DNA of 64,000 nt from Penelope pileata (lineage: Eukaryota > Chordata > Aves > Galliformes > Cracidae): NCBI GenBank assembly GCA_013396635.1, contig WBMW01003943.1:360054-424053 (forward strand), in the 5' to 3' direction. The position numbers and the translations under genes are program-made. Numbering within the stretch: position 1 is the first letter of the stretch; the number at the start of each line of letters is the position of its first letter. The notes beneath the pieces were generated by a model. The model was not told the origin of the DNA, ran no database searches, and was given only the letters and a program-made list of their open reading frames with translations. This document shows, in pieces, positions 1 to 10,363 of this stretch.

Positions 1-3000
1 TCAGTACTCAGCCATAACTCTTCCTCTAATATACACTGACCTCTTCGCACGGAAGAGGTCGAGTCACAGATTCTTCCTCTCCACAGAAACAAGGGTATTA
101 AATCCTACCCAGATCTAGTTCAGTATGTCACTAACTCAAATTAACTGCCCAGCACAAGCCGTGGCTGAGAAACCTGGCCATCTGGCCTCTGTGAGCAGCA
201 AGTGGAAGTAGTTAGGGTTTTTTTTCAGATTTCTTCTCTCTTGGGACCACAAACGTTCATAGAAATGCTAAGTGGCATGTCTCACATTCCAGGAGTCTTT
301 TCATATCATGTCTCTATTACATCAATAGCAAATATATAAAGAAAAGAATTATTTTCACAATTACAATTAGAGTGGAAAGCCAGAAGACGTAAAAGAAATT
401 TAAAATATGAATGAAAGAAAATGCTAATGAAAAAGTAAGGAAATGTCTGCTTTCTCAGAAGAATTACATTACCTTTCAGCTATATGACTGAAAATCATTC
501 TCTCCAATAACAGAAATATTGCCCGACAAAAATTTTCCAGTCCTTCAAACACAGGAAATTTTCTTACAGTTGGCAACACGAATACAATGGCATGGATTTA
601 GAATCAAATACATTGCATTATATTAAATTTATTTACCACTTAGAACAATTTGGCAAGTTTCTATCCTTTGTGCATCCAGTATATCTGGGCAATGTATATC
701 TAGTTCTTTCTCCCCAATTTTCTATTCAAATTTCAATTACTGACTTAACAAGTTTCATATCAAAGTCTTTCTGTTTATTATGTATGTATATCATGGTTGG
801 TCTTTCAGGGAGGATCTGCTATATGAAAAACCATAGCTGGTAACCTCAGTTTGCTCTACCATGCCTGGATTTGATATGTGCAGCAATTCACTTCAACATC
901 CTTCCTCTTGGTCATCATGCAAAAGATTGTATGTGGATGCATGAGAAGGCAGCACAGAGCTCTGGACATGTTCACAAATTTTTGCCTCAACCGTTTTCCT
1001 GAGATACACAGTCTAGACGTGCCAAGTGGGATGGGATCCTCATGAAGATGATGAAAACAAGACCTTTACAAGACCTTTAACATGCAGAGGGTAAGAAAAA
1101 TCATCACATAACGTTGATGTTTATCTCAAACGCACTTGCAATTAATAAAGGAGTGTCACAACATTGTTTCTGTTCACAGAGATTGAATCCCAAACCAAAT
1201 AAGTTAACGGACAAACCTCACCAGATTAAGACCAGACACTTCTTACTCATGGGTTCTTTTGCCTGCACCCTAGTTAATACCTTTCTGCATCCAACAGTGA
1301 CACTTTGTGATGAACTTCTCAGAAAATACTCAAGCAAAATGTAGACAAGCCTTCTGCCTGGTAGGAAACTGGGAGATGGGAAGAGCAGCTTTAGCATACA
1401 ATAGCAGCTGGTGAACTGATGAATCTTTTCAGACCCATGACACTTCCTTCCTTCTTTTCTTCATTCATTAATATTTAAAATGGGAGTAACTTTCAACTGT
1501 CTACAAATATCAAAGAACCACTGTATTTTTCCACTTACTGCAGATAACTTTCTCCTATGTCTGCCAGGGAATATCTCATTACCAGGTGGATTGTATCTGA
1601 GGAACAAGACAGACATGAAAGGAAGTGTCCTGATGATTTAAGAGGATGTGAAATTCACAAAGTTTAAGAGAAACTGTCCCTCTCCGAACATTCTGACAAA
1701 GAGCAGGCATTGGAAGCAACCTGCCTGGCTTGTCAAAATGCTGACAGTCCATCCCAGAAACAGAAATGACTTTAATAGCCTAATATTTTGCCTAATAATT
1801 GCACCAGAAACAGAAAATATAAAACACAATTATTGAGTACTGAACAAATCCGAAGTGCTCATAATGGCAAATTTTTATACTCTCTTCTCTAGCCCACAGG
1901 TTAAAAATTAGTTATCTCATTCTTTTGTATAGCTTTCTCACTCTTTTTTCTATTCAGTTCCTATCCCATTCCTAGAGTGACCTCTGTCCTGCTTACCTGT
2001 GTTATTGGTTTTCAAGGCTAGCCTGTGCTCCAGGTCACAATAACTGAATTAAAAATGAATGTATGGCAAAATTAAAAATTAATTTGCTCAGACTCAGCTG
2101 TATCCTTGCTTTCGCTGTGTCCTTTCTGCATGCTACCAGTACCATAACCCCTCAAGACCTTGCTCAGCAGGAACAATTCCTGTATGGTCTGCTGCCCAAC
2201 CCATTGCTAGTTACTAAACAGGACTGCAGCTTGCCTGCTGCACCACAGTTTTGCAGCTTCCTTGCTTCCAGTGAGGCTGAACTCAGCTATTATTCCTGCT
2301 TCATTTCCTTGCTGAACAGTTTCAAGCTCTGAGCCCCACTGGTCCTCCTGTGCCTGGCTACTGACTGCCCTTTCTGTTCCCAAACGATACCAGAGGATGG
2401 AGGTTGCAACACCATTGAAATTTTTAGTTATAGGTAATCATGGAGTGCCTGAGGCGTGTGAAGGTGCTGGACTCTTCAGCATTCCGAAATGACTGGTGTG
2501 GATCGGTTGTTGTTAGAACTACTGCTGGGACAGAGCATTTTCTTTAATTGCCACCAAAAAAGGGCTACAGTAGGGCATGCTTTTCTTGCTGTACAAGTTC
2601 TCACTAGGACAATCTCTTGAAAATAGTTCCCTGACAGCGTTTGGAACTGTAGCTGTTCAGTTCACCTAATTTAAACCGGAGTGGTACTGGCTCCTCATTG
2701 ACCCAGTCCTACTAATAAATAAATTTTAACATACCTCCAAATCTAGTTCCTTGTCCTGACAGTCAAACCTGAAATGAATGAAAAATTCTGTTTCTAGTTC
2801 TGACACTGTTCATTTCCCTCTCTCTGACAGATACTTGAAAAGCCTGCCTTATGTCTTCTCTCTCTGCTGAGTAAATGAAAGGCAATTGAGTAGAATCAGA
2901 ATGTCAGAATAACAAAACTCAGAGACAGAAACAACACTTGAGAAAATAGAAGCTTTGAATTTCTTTAAGAAAATAGTCTCCAAGCACGACCATCTTCACA

Positions 3001-3175
3001 ACAATTCCTAAGCAAAAGTGCTTTCCAAAATTTCTGCTCTCTGGTCTATTACAGGCTGTGATTCACAGACCTACTTCTGGAGATTTGATGTTCTTATAAT
3101 TTGCAAGTAATGTAAACTGACTTGACCAAAATATATTTTTGAGTACATATTGATATCCTAATTTTTTTATTAATT
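1..3175. other. Unassigned AT-rich DNA, no gene supported
   Basis: I read both strands and saw only short open frames without domains, splice context or codon bias. An open frame at 2063-2332 begins with a hydrophobic run but has no recognisable family. No repeat family was recognised by eye. This is probably intergenic or intronic. Confidence 0.5.
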
Positions 3176-3248
3176 AATTTATTTATTTGTTGGTATGCAA
3201 TTGCTGTATTTATTTATTTATTTGTTGGTATGCAATTGCTGTATTTTT
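3176..3248. repeat. Tandem duplication, 35-bp period
   Basis: The block TTTGTTGGTATGCAATTGCTG occurs at 3186 and again at 3221, each preceded by (ATTT)n. The two units therefore repeat with a period of 35 bp. The second unit runs into a T-rich stretch. The near-perfect copies suggest a recent slippage duplication. Confidence 0.85.
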
Positions 3249-3445
3249 TTTTTTCCATATGAGCAGGCAGGCTGCTGGAGCTGTATTACCGCAATACAGC
3301 AGAAGCAACAGCCTGTTTTTCCCTAATGACCACTTCAGGTGTTTTGGAAACGGAGCAACAAAGAGGACTCGGGTTACAACTTCAACTTACTTTAACAGAA
3401 AACACCTTGCAGAAGTGCATCCTTTTAAATCAGGTTGCATCATGA

Positions 3446-3776
3446 AATCACAGAATCACAGAATCACAGAATCACAGAATTGCAGGGGTTGGAAGGGACC
3501 TCAAGAGATCATCGAGTCCAACCCCCCTGCCAGAGCAGGTTCCCTACTGCAGGTTGCACAGGTAGGCATCCAGGCGGGTCTTGAAGATCTCCAGGGAAGG
3601 AGACTCCACAACCTCCCTGGGCAGCCTGTTCCAGTGCTCCATCACCCGCACTGTGAAGAAGTTCTTCCGCATGTTGGTGCGGAACTTCCTGTGCTCCAGC
3701 TTAAGGCCATTGCCCCTTGTCCTGTCCCCACTGACCACCGAAAAGAGGTTCCCCACCTCCATTTGCCTCCCGCAAC
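3446..3776 (-). mobile_element. CR1 LINE, 5'-truncated 3' end (recent subfamily)
   Basis: On the plus strand it opens with four copies of the 8-mer AATCACAG, the reverse complement of the CR1 3' tail. Then comes the characteristic CR1 tail TGCAGGGGTTGGAAGGGACC. The minus-strand open frame (3544-3786) carries the C-terminal end of the CR1 reverse-transcriptase ORF, with FRTNMRKNFFTVRV and HWNRLPREVVESPSLEIFK. Only about 330 bp of a several-kilobase element remains, which is the usual outcome of incomplete target-primed reverse transcription. It closely matches the copy at 50914-51168. It cannot mobilise itself because the endonuclease and most of the reverse transcriptase are absent. Confidence 0.95.
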
Positions 3777-5008
3777 TAAGATACAAGAAAGACAGTTTAA
3801 TAATGAAAAGTAGGTAGAACTAAACAAGTGGGAAGAACTAAGCATGTGACAATATTTTAGTGCAGCTCAGGAGCCAAAGCAAAAAAAAAGCTATGGTGTG
3901 GGTGTTCTAACACTTCACAAAAAGTTTGAATCCATATTACTTAAATTTAAGTCATTTCTACAAAGCTTACTGGACTACAAAGCCGCTCTCAGAGCATCAA
4001 AAGGCTTCTGTCTGTTTAAGCATCTTGTTTTCACCACAGTTTTCTTGTATCTGATAGTGGATGAACAGTTTTATGACAGTAGAGGTCCTGGGTCTACTCT
4101 GCTTTCTAGTCTATTGTGTTTATTGCAGAACTTGGTGTAAAAAACCTCTTATCTTTTGTAATGCTGTCTGCTTACTCAGGGAGCATAAATAAGTGATTTA
4201 AGGATGTAAATCTGATTTCCTGAGTCTACTACACTGCCTCTTGTTACCATCTTGTCATCCACCTCTGTTTGGATAGCAACTTTCAAACCATGGTCTGTAT
4301 TGCATTTAATTGGCAATCTTTGTCATTTCTTAAAAAAAAAAAAGAATCAATGTCTTCAGTCATCCAACACAGTTCCTCTGTAATCTTTCTTTACAAAGTG
4401 AATGTTGTTACAATGGTAACTTGTTCCAGCTATCATACTGCACTGCCAGATGGGGAACTGTTCACAGAATTCTGTTTTTCATAAAGCATTACAGATAAAC
4501 TTATTTTTTTAATTATGTTTGTAAAAAATATTGAGAAAAAAAATTCAACAAGCCAAAGAGTGAAAACTCATTTTCACATATTTTCAACAAAGGCATTAAC
4601 TGAGTTGGAATAGCCTTTGTGTCAGTATTTTTCAACTAAAAAGTAAGACTGGGAAGAGGATATGTAAGAAGAAAAATTAGTAAATTGGGGTAAAGTGACT
4701 CAACTAGATCAAATAGCACTAGATTAGCAGCACATTCTGGAAGGGGGTGTGACCCCAAATACCTACCTCCAAAATCTACGCATGTTATCATACACCTTTT
4801 GTGTGACCTTTATTTTGTTCTTAAAACATTGAAAAATAAAGGCTTTTAATGAAAGGCAGTCCAAATAGGAGCTGATATGTAGTTGATTGCCTCCAAAAGA
4901 GAGCTGTTTTCCTCAGCTCCTAATGAAAAAATAAAAATGAAATCCAGACACCATAGAAACTTCAAGAAATGCAATGGAATCTATTTAATGTAAAGCTATT
5001 TTGATGAT
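3777..5008. other. Unassigned DNA between two CR1 copies
   Basis: AT-rich sequence with short chance open frames. No splice-site-flanked exon, RNA gene or repeat was recognised. Confidence 0.45.
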
Positions 5009-5635
5009 CATAGATTCACAGAAACATAAAGGCTAGAAAAAACATCAAAGATTATCTAATCCAACCATCCCCCTACCACCAATATTGCCCACTAAACCAT
5101 TGAACCATGACCCTTAATACCACATCTACACATTTCTTGAACACCTCCAGGGACAGTGACTCCACCATCTCCCTGGGCAGCCTGTTCCAGTGCCTGATCA
5201 CTCTTTCAGAGAAGTTTTTCCTAATACTCAACCTGAACTTCCCCTGGTGCAAATTGAGGCCATTTCCTCCATTTCCTTTCATTCTATCACTGTTAGCTGG
5301 GAGAAGAGGCCATCTCCCACCACACCAGAACCTCTTTTCAGGAAGTTACAGGGAGGAATAAGATCTCCCCTGAGCTTCCTCTTCTCCAGGCTAGACAAAC
5401 CCTGTTCCCTCATCCGCTCCTCATAAGACTGGTACTCCAGACCCCTCACCAGCTTCATTGTCCTTCTCTGGAAATCCTCCAGGGCCTCCATGTCTTTCTT
5501 GTAGTGAAGGGCCCAAAACTGAACACAGTACTCGAGGTGTAGCCTCAGCAGAGCTAAGCACAGGGGAATGATCTCCCTGGTCCTGCTGGTTGTGCTATTT
5601 CTGATACAAGCCAAGATGCCATTGACCTTCTTTCC
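5009..5635 (-). mobile_element. CR1 LINE, older 5'-truncated copy
   Basis: The left edge has a degraded tail (TAGATTCACAGAAACATAAAGG) in place of the clean 8-mer repeat. The body is antisense to the end of the CR1 reverse-transcriptase ORF. A minus-strand open frame at 5279-5614 retains LHLEYCVQFWALHYKKDME and SYEERMREQGLSSLEKRK, which are typical CR1 C-terminal motifs. A second minus frame (5073-5282) continues with HWNRLPREMVESLSLEVFK, so the original ORF is split by a frameshift near 5280. The degraded tail and scattered substitutions suggest it is older than the copy at 3446. It is truncated at the 5' side near 5635 and cannot transpose. Confidence 0.93.
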
Positions 5636-7380
5636 AATTATGTTGTGTTTTCACAGACTGGAATATGAAAGAAATTTTGCCATGTTACGCTAACTGTAAG
5701 TTATGTCTAGGGTGTCCTTCCTCACATGATTAGTAAACATGGAGTGCATAGTCTGACTTAATTTCTTCTCAATCTAATGTTAATCAACCTTCAAATTTCC
5801 AGCCCATGGGAAGATGTGTGAAGTGTGTTAAAATCACTTGTTCTTTGCCTAGACAAAATGTAGAATATCAAATATTTTCACATAGTAAAATTATCCAAAA
5901 AAATTGTTTAAATTATGCTGAAATGCTTCACTTTGAAAGTGTTGAGTAAATGGAAGCTTCCAGTTCAGTTAAGGGCTGATGTACAACATTTTAACTATGT
6001 TAAAATACATAACATGACTTAAAATGCAAAACATCTCGTCAAGCTGTCTTCACAATCGTACTCATCTTAGAGCGTATAATACAACCTTGTTCAGAGAGGA
6101 ATTCTTCACTGTGTCCTAGGCTGTATAATCCTCCCTGGAGTTCAGCTTACACAGACACTGCACTGCCAAACAGTGCCCTGGGAATTGCTAGGAGATACCA
6201 TTCAGTGTTAAGAATTAACTAACCAATTAACTAACCAATTCAAAGTCTTTGGATCTGAGTTGAAAAAATAAAACATTGTAGTTTTATTTTCTCAGCATAA
6301 AAGTTAAAACTTCAGCAAAATTGCTATTGCATTTTCCTTTTTTTTAAGAGACAGAGTAACACTCTTTACCTCCTTTACACTTCTATTTGGACATTAAATA
6401 TTATGAGGAGTGGAACCGTACTAAATATCTCAAGATACATAAGGATTGTCCTTTACTTTTCCAATTCATTATCTTAAAGAACTGAAATGAAAATGCAATG
6501 CTAGTCAGAGATTTAATTTCGTAGAGAAAGTCCTTTTCAAATAAGAGGTTGGAAAAACTTCATCTTTAATCTAAAGTTACTTCCATTAAATATATTTTTA
6601 GAGTACAAACCCATTTTTTACAAATAATTTTAATGAATTTTGTTCTTTTGCCTCTGAGCCTACCAATCCTTTCCTCTTCTGTGGGTAGAAACAAGTTTTT
6701 TTTGAACAACTAAGAATGGCTTTCAATACCTTTCATGAACAATGAAGATCAACAATTCAAACAATTAGTGGTCTGGTCATGAGAGTAATTTTTCTCCTCT
6801 ATAAAAATGTTTTGTGACATATGGGAAGTTAATCGGTATGATCCAGTTACACACTAATACCCAACAAGAAATCCTCTGCATCATACTTGTCAACACTGCA
6901 AGTGACATTAATTAGCATCCTTATCAGCACTAAGTCTGCACCATGAAAGCTGAACACATACAGAGAGGCTTTTTTTCCTACAGAAGAAAAAAAAAATGTG
7001 ATCCAGTGTAAACAATCAGAAGTTTTCAGGCTTTTGTACCAGTTGTTTCCTCCATACAGAGATAAATTTTGCAGCAGTTTTGATACACACACTGCTCATT
7101 CCAGTCATTTCTGCATAAAGAAGAAGCTGTCAACAAAGGCAATTGCACCACAGTCTGGACTTTTACAAACACTTACGAGAAGTGCTTGAGCACGTGACAA
7201 TAACCCAGCTAAATTCAACAATCTGGCAACAAGCAAAAGGCAAATATATATACCTTGTCTTTCTTAATTATATTTCAGTAGTTGAATATCAATTCTGCTC
7301 AGAACTAACCAGAAAAACTTAAAAAAGGGAACCTCTTTCTCAGCAAATTTAGCAAGAGAGTTGGAGTCTTCTTGTTTTGA
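5636..7380. other. Unassigned AT-rich DNA
   Basis: No gene or interspersed repeat was recognised. A small direct repeat, AACTAACCAATT twice, lies near 6215-6240. Open frames here are short and of low complexity. Confidence 0.45.
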
Positions 7381-7492
7381 ATCAAAGGGGATGCCCTAAA
7401 TGAATACAGTTATATACTGTTCTGTGCTGAGGAATGGCAGCCTATTGTACCTGGCAGTACACATGTACATTTGGGGGCATCTGCTTCTTTAC

Positions 7493-7497
7493 AATAG
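7493..7497. repeat. Target-site duplication AATAG, left copy
   Basis: AATAG lies immediately before the LTR's initial TG and is matched exactly by AATAG at 8130-8134 after its terminal CA. This marks a retroviral-type integration. Confidence 0.9.
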
Positions 7498-8129
7498 TGT
7501 GACAGTGCACTCCTTGCCCCCCTTCCCAGTCTAGTCGTTATGCCCAAGGCCTAGTGCATACAGCAAGGTGCAAAAGACCTTGTCCTTGAGACTGATAACA
7601 ATCAAGGTTTCATGGAAGACAGTTAACAACCACCATACTGTCTCAGACTGGGTGCTCAGAGAACTGATAATAGACACCTAGATCAATAGATCAAATTCTA
7701 AGTTGTATGACTATGAGTCAATCATCTTATCCCATAAATAGCAAGCAGCCTAAGAACCCCTGGAAGAGTTCTTGCAAGCATCTGGCTGCACACCAGAATC
7801 TCCCCTCGAGTAGGAACACTTCCCGAGGTTACGCCTGTACAGGGATTCACCGAGGACATGCTGATGCCTTGCCGACAGATCCTCGATAAGTAATTTATTG
7901 TTCTTAAGCCATACTAGCTTTGCTAGGATCTGATCTTAGATCACCCTTGCACCCTCTGTGTTGCAAGCAGTCAAGGATATCTAGCCATTTCGAATCTTGT
8001 TAAGTCACTGTGCTCATTGTTCAAATTACCATATTATATCTAGCTTATATCAATAAACATCTTTCTGCTTCCTCTTATGAGTGATGCTTTATATTTTTAT
8101 GTCCAATGCTTAAGTCTCCTTCTGTGACA
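7498..8129 (+). mobile_element. Solo LTR of an avian endogenous retrovirus
   Basis: The 632-bp unit starts TGTGACAG and ends CTGTGACA. That gives the canonical TG...CA ends and imperfect terminal inverted repeats (TGTGACAG versus TGTCACAG read from the other end). A perfect 5-bp duplication AATAG flanks it. On the plus strand a TATA-like CATAAATA sits at 7733-7740 and an AATAAA polyadenylation signal at 8052-8057, so the LTR reads in the plus direction. No internal retroviral region is present on either side, so it is a solo LTR left by recombination between two LTRs. The 5-bp duplication fits ERVL or gamma-type elements better than ERVK (usually 6 bp), but I cannot name the family. Confidence 0.92.
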
Positions 8130-8134
8130 AATAG
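8130..8134. repeat. Target-site duplication AATAG, right copy
   Basis: Exact match of 7493-7497, directly after the LTR's terminal CA. Confidence 0.9.
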
Positions 8135-8880
8135 CAAGCATATTTTTCTTGCCAGACTACTACTTTTCATACAAGTTCACCAGCCTTGCAAGTGCAGGTT
8201 TCAAGTTTACAGTGAGCACAGCTCTTCCAGGACTGATCAGTCCCATGGCATACCAGCAGTACTGTTGCTCTGGGTATGTAAAGCAAATTTTATCTGTTCT
8301 TCAGCAGCTGACATACACCATGAACATTCCAGATCCATGGAGTACACGGTGTAAGCCAAAGATCCATTTGTCGTTAAATTTATGGCACATGAAAAGATCA
8401 GCTGCTTATGCACTGCTTTAGCAGATCACTAGAATGTTACCAGATTTCTTCATTTTTAATGTGCCATGTTGGTAGCTATGTTTACAACAGTTTTTATTTT
8501 CCAATCCAACACATCATGCTGCCTTTGTGTTCTCTTACCACTATATCTTCAAACAATGTTGTGTACTCCTATCTGAGGTTATTGCTGGTGCCTTTAGTAG
8601 ATATGTAAGCATACCAGATCTCCAGAGGTTTAAAATTAGGTATTATTCAGTAAAGGGAAGGATGGCAGATGAATGTCCCATGGAGCTGCAATTATTTCTG
8701 CATTCTATCCAAGCTAAAATTATCTTTATTCCAGTGAGACCGCTGCTATCAATCAGCAAGCAATTCTGGGTGCTGATAAGTGATGCAATTCACTTTCTCA
8801 AAGGGTGAAAAGGGAACATGCTCCTTTGTAGAGGTTATGTTGTTGCAGAGGTTGATACAATTTTTGACACTGAGGAGTAT

Positions 8881-10318
8881 GAATAACAGCACGAGTTACA
8901 AAATAGAGCAGAAGGTCCTTGAACAATTGTCAGTCCTAGAGCTCCAGCATGCACATGAAATCTTTGATTTCTCCAAATATGTCTTTACTAACCAAAAAAC
9001 AATTGAATTATTTATTCTATTTTCATTTCTACAATATTGTCCATTATCACTTCTCAATCTTTGGTGCAGGTATCTGCATTACCTCACCTCCATATTGATA
9101 CAAAGAACTCTGTGTCAAGTTAGCTCATTGTCATAGCATGTTGCTGCGCTGACAGCTGAGTCTCTCTTTTCATCAGGATTGGCGAATCCTGGCCTCTGGG
9201 AAAGACTGGAGCTTCCAGGGAGTATCCAATACTGTCCGAGGAGCGTTATGGAGCTTGAAGAGGAAAATTTTTCCATTTTGTTGTCTCAGGGAGAAGCCCT
9301 ATAAATGATACATTGATAAATGATGTGCTAGGAAAAATAAATAAATAAAAATAAAAACAAAAAAAGATCTTTAAGCTAAATACATTGATAAATGTGTTTA
9401 AATTCCCATTAAGCATCTACCTCTGTCTCAAGGAGCATGCACAGACTCCAACAAGTAATAATTTCCTCCAGAAACAGGTTATTCACCTTGCAAATTTGTC
9501 TTTCTATGAGAATGAAAACCAAGGATAATATACCAGCTTTTGGACTAACTTGAATGGAAATCTGATACTATGTCAAGATATCTTTTGTCGCTTAGTAACA
9601 TATATTAACTAAAACCATACATTTCTAGCTCAGACCTGTCTTTTCATCATACTGACCCTTCTGTTAGATCTAGCTTTCATGGTTGGAAACTGGAAGGAGT
9701 ATTTCACGGTGTGTTCTTACTCCAGAATTCGAGGTATACAGATAAGTAGTAATACCAATATCCTTTAATTATTTAGGCATTCTTATTTGCAGATCATTAA
9801 GCTCTTCAAATTACGTATGGATTTAATTTTCCTTGTTTTTCAGTTGGCTGTGCTGCAGTAAAATGTAACCAGTATGCATTAAACAGCAGAATTACATTTA
9901 TGGTTCAGCTATTTTAAATTACTCTGCCACAAATTTTTATTGGCACTCATTTCCTAAATAAGTAATAAAAGTAAGTTACTTTAAAGAACTTGTTCTCTTA
10001 ACAAATGTTATGTTTTATGAAATTGCTCAAGGTACTTTCACATTTTAATTATTTCCAAGTTAAATGTATTTTAAATAAATCTAAACATATTGCCAGATAG
10101 TTAAAGCAGTTAAATCATTAAATTTAAAATGAACAAAATAACTTTTATTTTGTTGTAACTTTCAATTTCTTACATATGACAGTGGAAAACAACGGTTTTC
10201 CCCAAATACCTTGCATTTCTGAAAATAAGTAGTTTTGGATGACATTTCATATTACGAAATAACCTGTAAATTTGATTCATGCAGTTCTTGCTAGATTGTC
10301 TGACATGAAATAAAAAAT

Positions 10319-10322
<4 letters not shown>
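8881..10322. other. Unassigned DNA
   Basis: A further plus-strand open frame overlaps the end of the possible pseudogene (8780-9136) in a different register. The remainder is AT-rich with no recognised gene, RNA or repeat. A short A-rich patch containing (AAAT)n lies near 9335-9365. Confidence 0.4.

Positions 10323-10360
<38 letters not shown>
10323..10360. repeat. (AG)19 microsatellite
   Basis: Uninterrupted AG dinucleotides, 19 units, between A-rich sequence on the left and AACTTG on the right. Open frames across it encode only low-complexity leucine/serine runs and are not genes. Confidence 0.97.

Positions 10361-10363
<3 letters not shown>

Larger units (their letters stand above)
7434..8880 (+). 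pseudogene. Possible decayed coding sequence, unidentified, split by a solo LTR
   Basis: I do not recognise a family. In one plus-strand frame (codons in register with 8137), about 248 codons from 8137 to 8880 hold only three stops (8419-8421, near 8473, and 8806-8808). That is far fewer than expected for AT-rich noncoding DNA. Removing the LTR and one copy of its target duplication joins position 7497 to 8135. The frame then continues upstream to an ATG at 7434, giving an open stretch of about 116 codons before the first stop. Residues visible downstream of the LTR include CRGYVVAEVDTIFDTEEYE and RFKIRYYSVKGRMADECP. This could be an old processed pseudogene, a remnant of another element, or chance. 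No poly(A) tail or splice structure was evident. Confidence 0.25.

Noticed and set aside
3280..3300. Small hairpin GCTGTATT-ACCGC-AATACAGC
   Set aside because: An 8-bp stem is expected by chance several times in 64 kb, and nothing around it suggests an RNA gene or site.
3187..3813. 208-codon plus-strand open frame
   Set aside because: It runs through the tandem duplication and then antisense CR1 sequence. The meaningful CR1 frame is on the minus strand.
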